A DNA stretch of 36,390 nucleotides, taken from positions 1 through 36,390 of the forward strand of contig JAAFJL010000036.1 in assembly GCA_013298865.1 (NCBI GenBank), in the 5' to 3' direction. The number at the start of each line of letters is the position of its first letter. Position 1 is the stretch's first letter. The position numbers and the translations under genes are program-made. Source of the stretch: Cytophagales bacterium. GTDB lineage: Bacteria; Bacteroidota; Bacteroidia; Cytophagales; Spirosomataceae. The notes beneath the pieces are model-generated. The model searched no databases. It was given only the letters and a program-made list of their open reading frames with translations, and was not told the DNA's origin. Positions 8,238 to 17,994 of the stretch are shown one piece after another.

Positions 8238-10127
8238 ATGAAACAGATTCCCAGAATTTTAGCAATAGTGGTTTTGTTTGTACTGTACGGGTTTACACGT
8301 CCGTCAGATATTTCAAATGCAGACAAAGAAGATTTGGCAGAAGGATTTAACTTTGAAAAAAGTGTTTTGTATCAGCCAAGTAATATTAAACCAGTTTATA
8401 TTCATCAGGTGCATCCGCAGTATAAGAAAATTGATGCGTGGATTTCTTTGGTTGGTGCTGCGGTGAATGTTACGGATTTTGATGGTGACAAATTACCCAA
8501 CGACATCATTCACGTTGACCCTCGGTATAACCTTGTTTTGATTTCTCCTGCAAAAGGAACGGGCGACAGATTTAAGCCTATTGAGCTGATGCCCAAACAG
8601 TTGCCTTATAATCCTGAGTCGATGCCACCTTCTGGTACGCTGACAGACGATTTTAATCAAGATGGAAAAATTGATATTATGGTGAATTACTTAGGACGTT
8701 CACCCATTATTTTTTATCAGTCTGACAACGGTTTTATTGAGGCTGAACTGAATCCGACGCTTGAGAAGTGGTTCACGACAACTTCAACAATTGCAGATTT
8801 AGACGGGGATGGTCATAACGATATTTTTATTGGAAATTATTTTCCTGATGGTGCAAGGTTGTACGAAAAAGACGCAACTGATAAAGACCAAGTGATGCAA
8901 CACTCTTTTTCAAGAGGTGATAACGGAGCGGTGAATCGTATTTTTCTTTGGGCTGGCATTAAAGACGGAAAGGCTATTTTCAAAGAATCAATGGACTGGA
9001 GAAATGGCTTAGAGTTTAATAACGACTGGACTTTAGCAGTGGCAGCAGCTGACCTAAACGGTGATATGTTACCAGAAGTTTATGTGGCAAATGATTTTGC
9101 ACCAGACAAACTTTTGTTAAATAAATCAACACCTGGTCATTTGGTTTTTAAGGAATTGAAAGGTAAAAAAGGATTCATGTCGATTCGTTCGAGTATTTTA
9201 GGTAGAGATTCTTTCAAGGGTATGGGCGTGGACTTTGGTGATATGAATGGTGATGGTTTATTGGATATTTATGTGAGTAACATTGCTGATAATTTTGCCT
9301 TGCACGAAAGCCATTATGCTTTTATCAACACTGGCGACATTGCAGGAATGGAACAGGGAATCGCTCCTTTCGTAAATGAGAGTGAGAAATTAGGTTTGTC
9401 GAGGAGTTCATGGGGTTGGGAAGCTAAACTTTGTGATTTTAATAATGATGGAGTCTTAGAAGCTATTCAGGCAACTGGATTTAGGAAAGGTAAAATTGAC
9501 CGTTGGCCAGAACTACAAGAATTAGCAACAGGTCATGATGAATTTATTGCAAATCCAGAAAATTGGCCTAAAATTAATGACGGTGATGATATTTCGGGGC
9601 ATTCTCATATTCCATTTTTTGTGAAGCATAAATCTGGGAAGTACTTTGATGTTGCTGCTAACATTGACATCGACGAATATCAGGCAACTCGTGGAATTGC
9701 AACCGCAGACATCGAGCATGACGGAAAGTTAGATTTTGTTTCTGCCGCTCAGTGGCAAGACTCTAAACTCTATCATAATACTGGAAATACCAACAATACT
9801 TTTTTAGGACTGAGATTGATGAATCCGCTCAGACCAGAAATGACAGACGTTGTGATTGACCCTAAAGACGAGACGTATCCTGAAAAATATGCCGTAGGTG
9901 CAAAGGCAGTTGTAACGCTAAAAGATGGTAAAAAATTAGTCGGATACGTGGACGGTGGTAACGGACACACAGGCAAGCGTAGTAGCGAAATACATTTTGG
10001 CTTGGGTAATATTAATGTAAATCAAGTGCAAAATGTAGAGCTTTCATGGAGAAAATCTAACGGTTTGGTAGCATCAACTAAAGTTCAATTGAAACCAGGC
10101 TGGCATACTGTTTCATTGCCGTACTGA
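8238..10127 (+). CDS. unbV: UnbV: FG-GAP/VCBS-repeat protein with C-terminal ASPIC domain (enediyne cassette)
   Basis: This is a 629-residue secreted or periplasmic protein; the first ~22 residues are a signal peptide. It is a calcium-binding-type beta-propeller followed by an ASPIC/UnbV domain. Asp-rich repeats of DxDxDGxxD type start near residues 80, 138, 187, 272, 335, 400 and 491. The ASPIC part, with GHTGKRSSEIHFGLG, begins near 576. UnbV-like proteins are conserved with the enediyne polyketide synthase, though their exact role is not settled. ASPIC proteins also occur alone in many bacteria, so the call rests on the neighbours: UnbU, UnbL and the PKS follow in the same direction. A strong hairpin lies between this gene and unbU. 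Confidence 0.88.
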   Translation: MKQIPRILAIVVLFVLYGFTRPSDISNADKEDLAEGFNFEKSVLYQPSNIKPVYIHQVHPQYKKIDAWISLVGAAVNVTDFDGDKLPNDIIHVDPRYNLVLISPAKGTGDRFKPIELMPKQLPYNPESMPPSGTLTDDFNQDGKIDIMVNYLGRSPIIFYQSDNGFIEAELNPTLEKWFTTTSTIADLDGDGHNDIFIGNYFPDGARLYEKDATDKDQVMQHSFSRGDNGAVNRIFLWAGIKDGKAIFKESMDWRNGLEFNNDWTLAVAAADLNGDMLPEVYVANDFAPDKLLLNKSTPGHLVFKELKGKKGFMSIRSSILGRDSFKGMGVDFGDMNGDGLLDIYVSNIADNFALHESHYAFINTGDIAGMEQGIAPFVNESEKLGLSRSSWGWEAKLCDFNNDGVLEAIQATGFRKGKIDRWPELQELATGHDEFIANPENWPKINDGDDISGHSHIPFFVKHKSGKYFDVAANIDIDEYQATRGIATADIEHDGKLDFVSAAQWQDSKLYHNTGNTNNTFLGLRLMNPLRPEMTDVVIDPKDETYPEKYAVGAKAVVTLKDGKKLVGYVDGGNGHTGKRSSEIHFGLGNINVNQVQNVELSWRKSNGLVASTKVQLKPGWHTVSLPY

Positions 10128-10151
10128 AAAATCTAAGTTTATTTTTATTCA

Positions 10152-10198
10152 AAATTTTATTTTAACTATTTGGATTTCAAATAGTTAAAATAAAATTT
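10152..10198. terminator. Perfect 20-bp hairpin between unbV and unbU
   Basis: The arms at 10152-10171 and 10179-10198 are perfectly complementary over 20 bp with a 7-nt loop (ggatttc). The stem is AT-rich and starts 24 nt after the unbV stop. No T-run follows on the plus strand; an A-run does. It may attenuate transcription or stabilise the upstream message inside the cassette rather than end it fully. Confidence 0.55.
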
Positions 10199-10246
10199 AA
10201 AAAAGAGAAGCATCAATCATTTGTTTTAATATTTAACTAAATAATC

Positions 10247-11233
10247 ATGAAAGGTAAAGATAATAGGATTCCCGCATTGATACGATTTGCTTCGGCAATC
10301 ACAGTCCTTAATTTATTTGGACACTTTTACTTGGGCTTTGAACAGTCTGTTGCCCACTGGGTTGTGGCATTACTTACGGCGTATTCATTAGAGTTAGGAT
10401 TTGAGTATCTGAGTGCAAGAATCAACAACAAAAAACCTGCTTTTCTTGAAGGTGGATTCAAAGAGTTCATTTATTTCTTATTGCCTGGGCATATCACAGG
10501 TTCGGCGGTGTCGATGTTATTATTTACCAATGAAAGAATCGCTCCAATCGTTTTTGCGGTGGCAGTAGGTTTATTGTCTAAAGTAATTTTTAAAGTTCAG
10601 ATGAATGGAAAACTTCGTCACTTCCTGAATCCTTCAAATACAGGAATCGGGGTTATGTTGGTCATGTTTCCGTGGGTTGGGGTTGCTCCACCGTACCAAT
10701 TCAGTGAAATTACTTCGGGTTGGTCTGACTGGCTTTTGGTTGGTATTTTCTTAACGCTTGGTAGTTTCTTGAATGCAGTTTTCACGAAGAAAATCCCTTT
10801 GATTGCAGCATGGGTAGGTGGGTTTTTCCTTCAAGCGGTTATCAGAACAGCAATTATGGGTACATCAACCGTTGGAGCTTTAATGCCAATGACAGGAATT
10901 GCCTTTATTTTATTTACTTTTTACATGGTTTCTGACCCTGCTACAACACCCAACAAAACTAAAAATCAGGTGATGTTTGGTCTAAGTGTAGCTGCAGTTT
11001 ATGGTATAATGATGAGTTTGCACATCGTGTTTGCATTATTCATTGCTCTCATGATTGTGTGTACAGGAAGAGGATTTTACTATTGGATGCTTGAAGTTTT
11101 CCCTAAAGCAAGCCTCACGCCAGCAATAGCACAAGAATCCTATAATAGTAAAGTTACTTTCAATGAATCTTTAAATGGAAATCATGTGAAAGAACCAAGT
11201 TATTCTAAAATGGTGAGTTCAGAGCTTAATTAA
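10247..11233 (+). CDS. unbU: UnbU: RnfD/NqrB-like integral membrane protein (enediyne cassette)
   Basis: A 328-residue polytopic membrane protein with roughly eight to ten hydrophobic segments. It resembles the RnfD/NqrB family of membrane redox subunits: NPSNTGIGVMLVMF near residues 127-140 and TFYMVSDPATTPNK near 223-236. The family's flavin-linking SGAT motif is not seen, so covalent FMN is doubtful. In enediyne clusters UnbU is one of the conserved genes with UnbL, UnbV and the PKS, and is presumed to help shape the polyene into the enediyne core; its biochemistry is unknown. It is spaced 119 bp after unbV and 93 bp before unbL. Confidence 0.85.
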   Translation: MKGKDNRIPALIRFASAITVLNLFGHFYLGFEQSVAHWVVALLTAYSLELGFEYLSARINNKKPAFLEGGFKEFIYFLLPGHITGSAVSMLLFTNERIAPIVFAVAVGLLSKVIFKVQMNGKLRHFLNPSNTGIGVMLVMFPWVGVAPPYQFSEITSGWSDWLLVGIFLTLGSFLNAVFTKKIPLIAAWVGGFFLQAVIRTAIMGTSTVGALMPMTGIAFILFTFYMVSDPATTPNKTKNQVMFGLSVAAVYGIMMSLHIVFALFIALMIVCTGRGFYYWMLEVFPKASLTPAIAQESYNSKVTFNESLNGNHVKEPSYSKMVSSELN

Positions 11234-11326
11234 GACAGAATATATTGGAAGCCGTCCTTTTCAAAAGAATGGCTTCTACAAAACTAAAAATGAAGATTAA
11301 ATACAATCTTGTAATCATTTTGAATC

Positions 11327-12367
11327 ATGGAAAAATTAAAAATAATTAGAAAACTTATTCTTGGATTACCCTTGTCAGAAGCAGAATTTGGCGTTCGTGG
11401 TTTCGAGGTTGGTGCAAAAGCCCAAGAACGATTAGAGTTAGTGGCAAAAACGGTGGTTCATGGTTATAATGTGGCTTTAGAAACTGGATTAAGCAAAAGT
11501 TTAGCCGTAAATACAACACAGATAAGTCACGAATTAGTAGGTTTCTTCCACGAAGGAGTCGCTATGGGTTTATATACTTTAGATTTATTTTCTATTGGCA
11601 AAAAAGACCGATTCGGGGAATTTATCACAGGCGTTGGCAGCAGGCACGAATATATGTCTTACATAGGTGCAGGGATTGCACAGGCTATTTTTAGGAATGA
11701 TGCCATCACCAGTTTCATGTCCAAATCAACAAAATCTGAGGGTGATTTTCTCTTTTTGAATGGTATCGGATTTTATCACGCATATTTCAAACCAGAGAAA
11801 ACCCTGAAAAACAATATGTTTGTTCCTAAGTCCATCAGAGGAAAAGGAAGTCACTTTTTGGATGGTTACGACAACGGTATTGGCAGAGCAGTCTGGTTTT
11901 ATAATTCTGGTGAACCTCAGAAAATAGCCAAAACAATTGCCGCCTTCCCACCCGAAAGAAGAGGAGGCGTTTGGGCTGGAGTTGGTTTAGCCGCAACGTA
12001 TGCAGGAGGTGTTTCAGAAGAGAAAATATTACAACTAAGAGAACTTTCGGGCGAGTATGTTTACAGATTAGGCGAAGGCTCAGTTTTAGCAACTCATACA
12101 AGACGCTTTGCTGGAAACCCACACGAAACCGATACTACTGAGAGAATCCTGACTGGAAGAAGTTCGGTAGAATGTAATGATTTTGTAGATGTTGAAATGG
12201 ATAAAATGAAGGGAAGAAAGTTCATCAATAATCAGCCGACTTTCCAGATTTTACTACAAATTATTCGTGATTGGCTCATGGAATCTCATCATATTAGCAT
12301 TGACAAAGGAAATAAAAAGTTCCAAGAAAATGGCGTGTTAGAATTGTTGGTACAGAACCCACAATAA
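11327..12367 (+). CDS. unbL: UnbL: DUF1702 enediyne biosynthesis protein
   Basis: A 346-residue protein matching DUF1702, a family found almost wholly in enediyne and enediyne-like clusters. Recognisable parts are the N-terminal EAEFGVRGFEVG near 17-28, ETGLSKSLA with GFFHEGVAMGLYTLDLF near 72-86, FLNGIGFYHAYFKP near 143-156, and WAGVGLAATYAGG near 215-228. There is no signal peptide or strong membrane anchor. The function is not established; it is required for core formation in the actinomycete systems studied. It begins 93 bp after unbU, and the PKS starts 59 bp after its stop. The length is close to family norm. Of the cassette's accessory genes, this one is the most specific marker. Confidence 0.88.
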   Translation: MEKLKIIRKLILGLPLSEAEFGVRGFEVGAKAQERLELVAKTVVHGYNVALETGLSKSLAVNTTQISHELVGFFHEGVAMGLYTLDLFSIGKKDRFGEFITGVGSRHEYMSYIGAGIAQAIFRNDAITSFMSKSTKSEGDFLFLNGIGFYHAYFKPEKTLKNNMFVPKSIRGKGSHFLDGYDNGIGRAVWFYNSGEPQKIAKTIAAFPPERRGGVWAGVGLAATYAGGVSEEKILQLRELSGEYVYRLGEGSVLATHTRRFAGNPHETDTTERILTGRSSVECNDFVDVEMDKMKGRKFINNQPTFQILLQIIRDWLMESHHISIDKGNKKFQENGVLELLVQNPQ

Positions 12368-12426
12368 AGAAATATTAACCTCTCCTTTAGCTCATTGTGT
12401 TTACATTAATTTAAAACAATAATAGC

Positions 12427-15400
12427 ATGACTATAAATGATGGAATAGCAATAATTGGTATAGATTGCCGATACCCTGGAGCCAATAGCTTAGACCAATA
12501 TTGGGATAATATCCTTTCGTTGCGTCAGCAATTTAGGCGTATTCCAGACAAGAGATTGAACCTCGAAGATTATTATTCGAGCGATAAATCTAAGGTGGAT
12601 TACACATACTCTCAGAAAGCATCGGTGCTTTCGGGGTACAATTTCGATAGAACAAAATACAAAGTGTCAAAGTCAACTTTTGACCGTACCGACATGACTC
12701 ACTGGCTGGCATTGGACGTTGCTGCTGGGGCTTTGAAGGATGCAGGTTTAGAAAATGGTGCTGGCTTAGACAAAAATAGAGTTGGGGTAGTTTTGGGTAA
12801 TTCGCTTACTGGAGAATTCACTCGGTCAAGTGTCATGAGGCTCAGATGGCCTTATGTTTTGAAAGTGCTTGAGTCAACCTTGAAAAGTCTTGATTATCAG
12901 AAAGATGATATTTTTAAAATCCTGAGTAGTACCGAAAAAGTTTACAAAGATCCTTTCCCTGAACCAGATGCTGATAGTTTGGCTGGTGGACTAAGCAATA
13001 CCATTGGCGGACGTATCTGCAATTATTTTGATTTTCATGGAGGTGGTTTCACGATTGATGGTGCTTGTTCTTCTTCTCTTTTGGCTTTTGAAAATGGTTG
13101 TAATTCTATCTTGAATGGTTCTTTAGATGTTGTTTTGGTGGGTGGTGTGGATCTAAGTATTGACCCATTCGAGATTATTGGTTTTGCCAGAAATGGTGCT
13201 TTGGCTCTGAATGACATGGATGTCTATGGTAGCAAAGCCGAGGGTTTTTGGCCTGGCGAAGGTTGCGGTATTGTGGTTTTGATGAAAGAGTCGGAAGCCA
13301 TTAAACGTAACATGAACATCTATTCTGTAATAAGAGGATGGGGAATTTCTTCTGACGGAAACGGTGGAATAGCAAGACCAAAATCAGATACACAACAGTT
13401 GGCTTTTGATCGTGCTTATGAAAGAGCAGGTTATGACATTACGGAAGTATCCATGTTTGAAGGTCACGGAACGGGTACGCCCCTCGGTGATCAAGTAGAA
13501 ATTACGGCTCTTGTTAATTCGCTTCGTAGTTTCAATAAACATGATACACCCGCAATTTTGGGTTCTGTAAAACATCTGATTGGACATACAAAAGCCGCCG
13601 CAGGCGTTGCAGGAGTAATAAAAGCAGCTTTAGCTCTGAAAAATGGAATCATTCCAGCTTCTCGTCCGAATACTGTTAACAAACTTTTAAAAGAAAATGA
13701 TGACATCATCAAGTTAGGTTACAAGCCCCAATTATGGGAGGGTAAAAACCCGATGAGAGCCTCTATTTCTTCAATGGGTTTTGGTGGAATCAATGTGCAT
13801 CTCACGATGGAGGAAGCTCAGAATTCAAAGAGAAATAAAAAGATTTCGAGCAAGGTTACTAAATTATCGGATTCTTTGAGAGATTGTGAAATCTTCCCGA
13901 TGTCAGCAAATTCTAAGCAAAATTTACTGAGTAAAGTACAGCGATACAAAACTTTAGCAAGGGATATTTCTCGTGCAGAACTCATAGATTTGTCGGCAAC
14001 TATTGCTGCTTCTTTTCAAGATACAGGTTGTTGGAAAGCAAGTATCGTAGCCCAAAATCCTGATACTTTTCTGGAAAGTCTTACAATTTTAGAAGAAGCC
14101 CTTTTGAACGACAAGACGCATTTAGTTGACATAAACAAAGGTGTTTTCTTTGATTGTACTGGAGAAACTAAGAAAATCGGTTTCCTTTTCCCTGGACAAG
14201 GTTCTCCTGTTTACCAAAATTTGGGCGTGTTTTCAAGTTTCTCAAAAGACTTTACTTTTTGTGCCAGAACAAACCATATCAGCGACAATGGGATTTCAGA
14301 TACTTCTATTGCACAACCTGCCATTATTCAGAATTCTCTACTTTCGGTTGAATTATTAGAAAAATTCGGCGTGGAGGCACAATGGGCAATGGGGCATAGT
14401 TTGGGAGAAATCGGTGCATTGAGTTGGGCAGGTGTAATGGATAGTGACACTGCCATTCAGGTAGCCAAAGAAAGAGGTTTTGCCATGTCTGAATTTGGAG
14501 AGAAAAACGGTGCGATGCTCGCTTTGAAATGTGATGAAAAAACACTTCACCAGTTAATCGAAGACAGACAAGTAGCCATCACGGGTTTTAATGGTGTAGG
14601 AAATTATGTTGTCGGTGGCGATATGGGCGAAGTGAATGAAGTTCAGAAAAAAGCCCTTGAACACAGTGTTCATAATGTAAAATTGAAAGTCTCTCATGCT
14701 TTTCATACGCCCATGATGAAAACTGCGGCAGAATATTTTAACGCTGCCTTGAAAAAATGGGTATTTGAAGCTCCTGAAAAAGAAGTGGTTTCGACAGTAA
14801 TTGGAGAAAAACTTGGTTCGGAAGTTGACATTAAAGAACTGTTATTCAATCAGATAGAAGCTCCTGTTCGTTTCACACAGTCAATCGAAAATATCAAAAA
14901 TGATACTTCGTATTTGATTGAAGTTGGTCCAGGCAATACTTTGAATCGTTCTTTGCACGACTACCAAGAATTTGAGGTTGTATCATTAGATTTTGGTGGA
15001 AATTCACTAAGAGGTTTCTATAATGCCTTGTCAATTGCGTATTTAGCTGGAAATAATATCACTTTCGATGAACTTTCGAGCAATCGTTATTACAAAGAAT
15101 TTGACATCGAAAACTGGTGTTTAGATGTTTTGATAAATGCCTGTGAACAAAACGAACACAAAAGCTCGTTTATCAGAGACCTCATCAATACCAATACTAC
15201 CGAGACAAAATTGGAAGATGGTAGTGTTGCCGTTGAGTCTCAGGAATTGTCTTTGGTCGGAGTTCAGAATTTCTTGAAAAAGATTATCAGTGAAAAAACT
15301 GAAATGCCTTACGAGTCGATTACGCTTGAAGATAAATTGATGTCTCAGCTCCATATTAACTCTTTGGCAATTACTGAAATCATTTCATTGGTCGTGAAAA

Positions 15401-17994
15401 CCTTCAATAAGAGTCAAATGGTTTTCTCTGAGGCTTCGGTTTTGGCAAATGCCGACGGAACAATCGGGGAGTTAAGTACCCTGATTTTCAAAGGTGAAGG
15501 TGGCGGTGCTGCAAATGTTGAAAAAGGAAAAGTTTCATTTGAATCAATTCATAATTGGTCGCATATTTTCCAAAGAAAGAGTGTTCTCAAGAAAGCGAGC
15601 AACATTAATATCGACTACGGAAAAGGAAAAGTTATCATTGAAGGCGTTGAAAGTCAGGTCAAGATTCTTGAACAAAAATTAGCAACAGACAACATTACGA
15701 TTGGTAATATTGGAATATTCGTATATACGTCATCGTTAGCAAATACTGTCTTTATTGATTTTGTGAAATTCTTGCAAAAACCAGAAGTAAAAGCCTGTCG
15801 ATTGATAGCATTAGTGAATATTTCTGACGGAAAAATCAGCGGTGATTTACGCCCGATTCTAAGAACTTTCCAATTAGAAAATTTGAATGCCTCAACGATT
15901 TGTTTAGAATTTAAAAATGAGATTTCGATTGACCTTTTACTTTCAGAGTTAAAAAATGCTTCAAAATACAAAGAGGTAATTTATGACGCTAATACCCAAA
16001 GATTTGAATCTGAAATTGACTTTTTCTATCCTGAAAAAGCAAAAATCACAGAGGCATTCGGTAAGGACGATGTAATTTTGGCTACGGGCGGTGGCAAGGG
16101 TATTACCTTTGAATCTGTCTTTGAAATTGCTCTTACGACTGGTGCTAAATTAGTGATTCTTGGTCGCTCGCTTCCAGAAAAAGATGCAGAATTACAAGCA
16201 AATCTGAATCGTTTGGTAGAAAGTAAAATACCGTATCATTATTATCCGACGGATGTTTGTTGCAAAAAGAGTGTCCACGAAGCAATCTTAATGGCGAAAC
16301 TTGAGTTTGGACCAATTACTGGATTTATTCATGGTGCAGGTATTAACAACCCAAAATCGTTACAATTCTTGACGAGTGAAGACTTTGAAAAGACCTTTAC
16401 CGTAAAAGTTGAGGGTATCAAAAATGTAGTTAATGAACTCAATGTCAGTGACTTAAAACTATTGATGGGCTATGGTTCAATCATTGCAGAAAGTGGAATG
16501 CACGGAAATGCAGATTATGCTTGGGCAAATGACCAATTGGCTTTGTACATTGACCAAGTGGGCGAAAAAAATCCAAATTGCCGATGTATGACTTTGGAAT
16601 GGTCTATCTGGGATGAAGTAGGTATGGGCGTTTCTTTGAATACTTTAGACACGCTGAAACAAAAAGGTGTTTGGTCGATTCCTGTACGTCATGGTCTGGA
16701 AATCTTGAAAGCCATCATTGCCGACAAAGAATACAAAGGCGGTCGTTTGATAATTTCGGGAAGATACGGCGAAATGCCAACCTTGAATTATACCAAGAAA
16801 CGTTTGCCGTTGGGTCGATTTATTTCAACCATCAAGCATCATATTCCGAAGGTAGAAGTGGTTTCAGAAGTAAGCATCAATTTGAATGATGATGTGTATT
16901 TGCAGAATCATATTTTCCAAAATCAATACGTTTTTCCTACTGTAATGATTCTGGAAGGAATGGCACAGGTTTGTAATATCTTAGCTGAGGACACTGATTA
17001 CTGGGTTTTTGAAGATTTGAAAATCAATAAATCAATCTTTATCACGAAAAACGAAACCAATATTGTAAGATTTTTTGCGACTCGAATTTCAGCAAATACC
17101 TTCCATTTGGCGGTACAAAGTGATGATTCTAATTTCGAGACGAACTGTTTTGAGGCTTATGTGAAATTGGGAAAAAAACCAGATTTCAAATTGCCAGAAA
17201 ACACGTATCTCGAAACCGAAAAATTGGAAATCAATGTCGAAAGTAAATTCTATGATGACCTTTTGTTCCATCATGGACCTTTCAGAAGAATCCAATCTTT
17301 CTTAGAAGTAAACGCTTTGGGGGCAATTGCCCACGCAAATACAAGTTTGAACGATACATGGTTCGGAGAATATTTGCCTACAACACTCTTATTGGGTGAC
17401 CCAGGGTTAAATGATGCTTCGATTCACTGTCATCAGGCTTGCAGACCTCATAATAATCTTTTGCCAACGGGTGTAGGACAAATTGCTTTCAATAGTAAAG
17501 AATTGGAAGGACCTTTCTTCATCAGAACAACAGAGATTTATGACCGTGAAACTACCGCAAGAATAGATGTTTACGTGGTAAATGCCAAAGGAGAAGTCAA
17601 GCAATTCTGGAAATCATTGGATTTGACAAGAGTAACAGGTAGTAAATTCAAAGGTGTTTGGGAACCTAATTTCCTAACAACTTACATAGAATACTCACTG
17701 ATGAAAATGGCAGATTCGACCGATGTAAAAGTACCGCAGGGCTTCCTGAAACAAATAGATACTTTGCGTTCGGTAGATATTTCGGACATAAGCGAAGAGA
17801 TATTTGGCTACACGGTTTCGTTGAGTAAAAAATCTTCAATGAATGGTTTTGATATTGGAAAAAGTGAGAACCTTCTTTCAAACGAAATCAATATTCTGGA
17901 CATCAGCGAGCCAATAGTACTTGAAATTGCCTTGGCAAATCAAGGTCTTAATAGTTTCAATAATGTAAAAACTTTAGAATATGCCAATTTTTAA
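12427..17994 (+). CDS. pksE: Iterative enediyne-type polyketide synthase, KS-AT-ACP-KR-DH
   Basis: This 1855-residue single-module iterative PKS is expected to make a linear polyene from malonyl-CoA. KS (about 5-460): C214 in DGACSSS, H347 in EGHGTGT, K382 and H387 in VKHLIGH. AT (about 585-880): S658 in GHSLGE, HAFH at 757-760, as in malonyl-specific ATs. ACP (about 945-1020): S979 in LHINSLAI is the pantetheine site. KR (about 1215-1420): TGGGKGIT at 1220-1227, S1351, Y1364, N1368. DH (about 1480-1710): H1495 in a QNHIFQ context, with D1663 and H1667 in NDASIHC. This domain order and the central ACP are those of enediyne PKSs. The usual C-terminal phosphopantetheinyl transferase is missing; the last ~125 residues match nothing I know. 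The thioesterase gene overlaps its 3' end by 14 nt. Confidence 0.93.
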   Translation: MTINDGIAIIGIDCRYPGANSLDQYWDNILSLRQQFRRIPDKRLNLEDYYSSDKSKVDYTYSQKASVLSGYNFDRTKYKVSKSTFDRTDMTHWLALDVAAGALKDAGLENGAGLDKNRVGVVLGNSLTGEFTRSSVMRLRWPYVLKVLESTLKSLDYQKDDIFKILSSTEKVYKDPFPEPDADSLAGGLSNTIGGRICNYFDFHGGGFTIDGACSSSLLAFENGCNSILNGSLDVVLVGGVDLSIDPFEIIGFARNGALALNDMDVYGSKAEGFWPGEGCGIVVLMKESEAIKRNMNIYSVIRGWGISSDGNGGIARPKSDTQQLAFDRAYERAGYDITEVSMFEGHGTGTPLGDQVEITALVNSLRSFNKHDTPAILGSVKHLIGHTKAAAGVAGVIKAALALKNGIIPASRPNTVNKLLKENDDIIKLGYKPQLWEGKNPMRASISSMGFGGINVHLTMEEAQNSKRNKKISSKVTKLSDSLRDCEIFPMSANSKQNLLSKVQRYKTLARDISRAELIDLSATIAASFQDTGCWKASIVAQNPDTFLESLTILEEALLNDKTHLVDINKGVFFDCTGETKKIGFLFPGQGSPVYQNLGVFSSFSKDFTFCARTNHISDNGISDTSIAQPAIIQNSLLSVELLEKFGVEAQWAMGHSLGEIGALSWAGVMDSDTAIQVAKERGFAMSEFGEKNGAMLALKCDEKTLHQLIEDRQVAITGFNGVGNYVVGGDMGEVNEVQKKALEHSVHNVKLKVSHAFHTPMMKTAAEYFNAALKKWVFEAPEKEVVSTVIGEKLGSEVDIKELLFNQIEAPVRFTQSIENIKNDTSYLIEVGPGNTLNRSLHDYQEFEVVSLDFGGNSLRGFYNALSIAYLAGNNITFDELSSNRYYKEFDIENWCLDVLINACEQNEHKSSFIRDLINTNTTETKLEDGSVAVESQELSLVGVQNFLKKIISEKTEMPYESITLEDKLMSQLHINSLAITEIISLVVKTFNKSQMVFSEASVLANADGTIGELSTLIFKGEGGGAANVEKGKVSFESIHNWSHIFQRKSVLKKASNINIDYGKGKVIIEGVESQVKILEQKLATDNITIGNIGIFVYTSSLANTVFIDFVKFLQKPEVKACRLIALVNISDGKISGDLRPILRTFQLENLNASTICLEFKNEISIDLLLSELKNASKYKEVIYDANTQRFESEIDFFYPEKAKITEAFGKDDVILATGGGKGITFESVFEIALTTGAKLVILGRSLPEKDAELQANLNRLVESKIPYHYYPTDVCCKKSVHEAILMAKLEFGPITGFIHGAGINNPKSLQFLTSEDFEKTFTVKVEGIKNVVNELNVSDLKLLMGYGSIIAESGMHGNADYAWANDQLALYIDQVGEKNPNCRCMTLEWSIWDEVGMGVSLNTLDTLKQKGVWSIPVRHGLEILKAIIADKEYKGGRLIISGRYGEMPTLNYTKKRLPLGRFISTIKHHIPKVEVVSEVSINLNDDVYLQNHIFQNQYVFPTVMILEGMAQVCNILAEDTDYWVFEDLKINKSIFITKNETNIVRFFATRISANTFHLAVQSDDSNFETNCFEAYVKLGKKPDFKLPENTYLETEKLEINVESKFYDDLLFHHGPFRRIQSFLEVNALGAIAHANTSLNDTWFGEYLPTTLLLGDPGLNDASIHCHQACRPHNNLLPTGVGQIAFNSKELEGPFFIRTTEIYDRETTARIDVYVVNAKGEVKQFWKSLDLTRVTGSKFKGVWEPNFLTTYIEYSLMKMADSTDVKVPQGFLKQIDTLRSVDISDISEEIFGYTVSLSKKSSMNGFDIGKSENLLSNEINILDISEPIVLEIALANQGLNSFNNVKTLEYANF

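Noticed and set aside
17640-17994. Phosphopantetheinyl transferase domain at the PKS C-terminus
   Set aside because: None of the three transferase motifs is present in the last ~125 residues.
12427-17994. PUFA-synthase or ordinary type I PKS instead of an enediyne-type PKS
   Set aside because: The single central ACP, the KS-AT-ACP-KR-DH order, and neighbouring DUF1702, UnbU, UnbV and CalE7-like genes fit the enediyne class better. A polyene end product is still possible.
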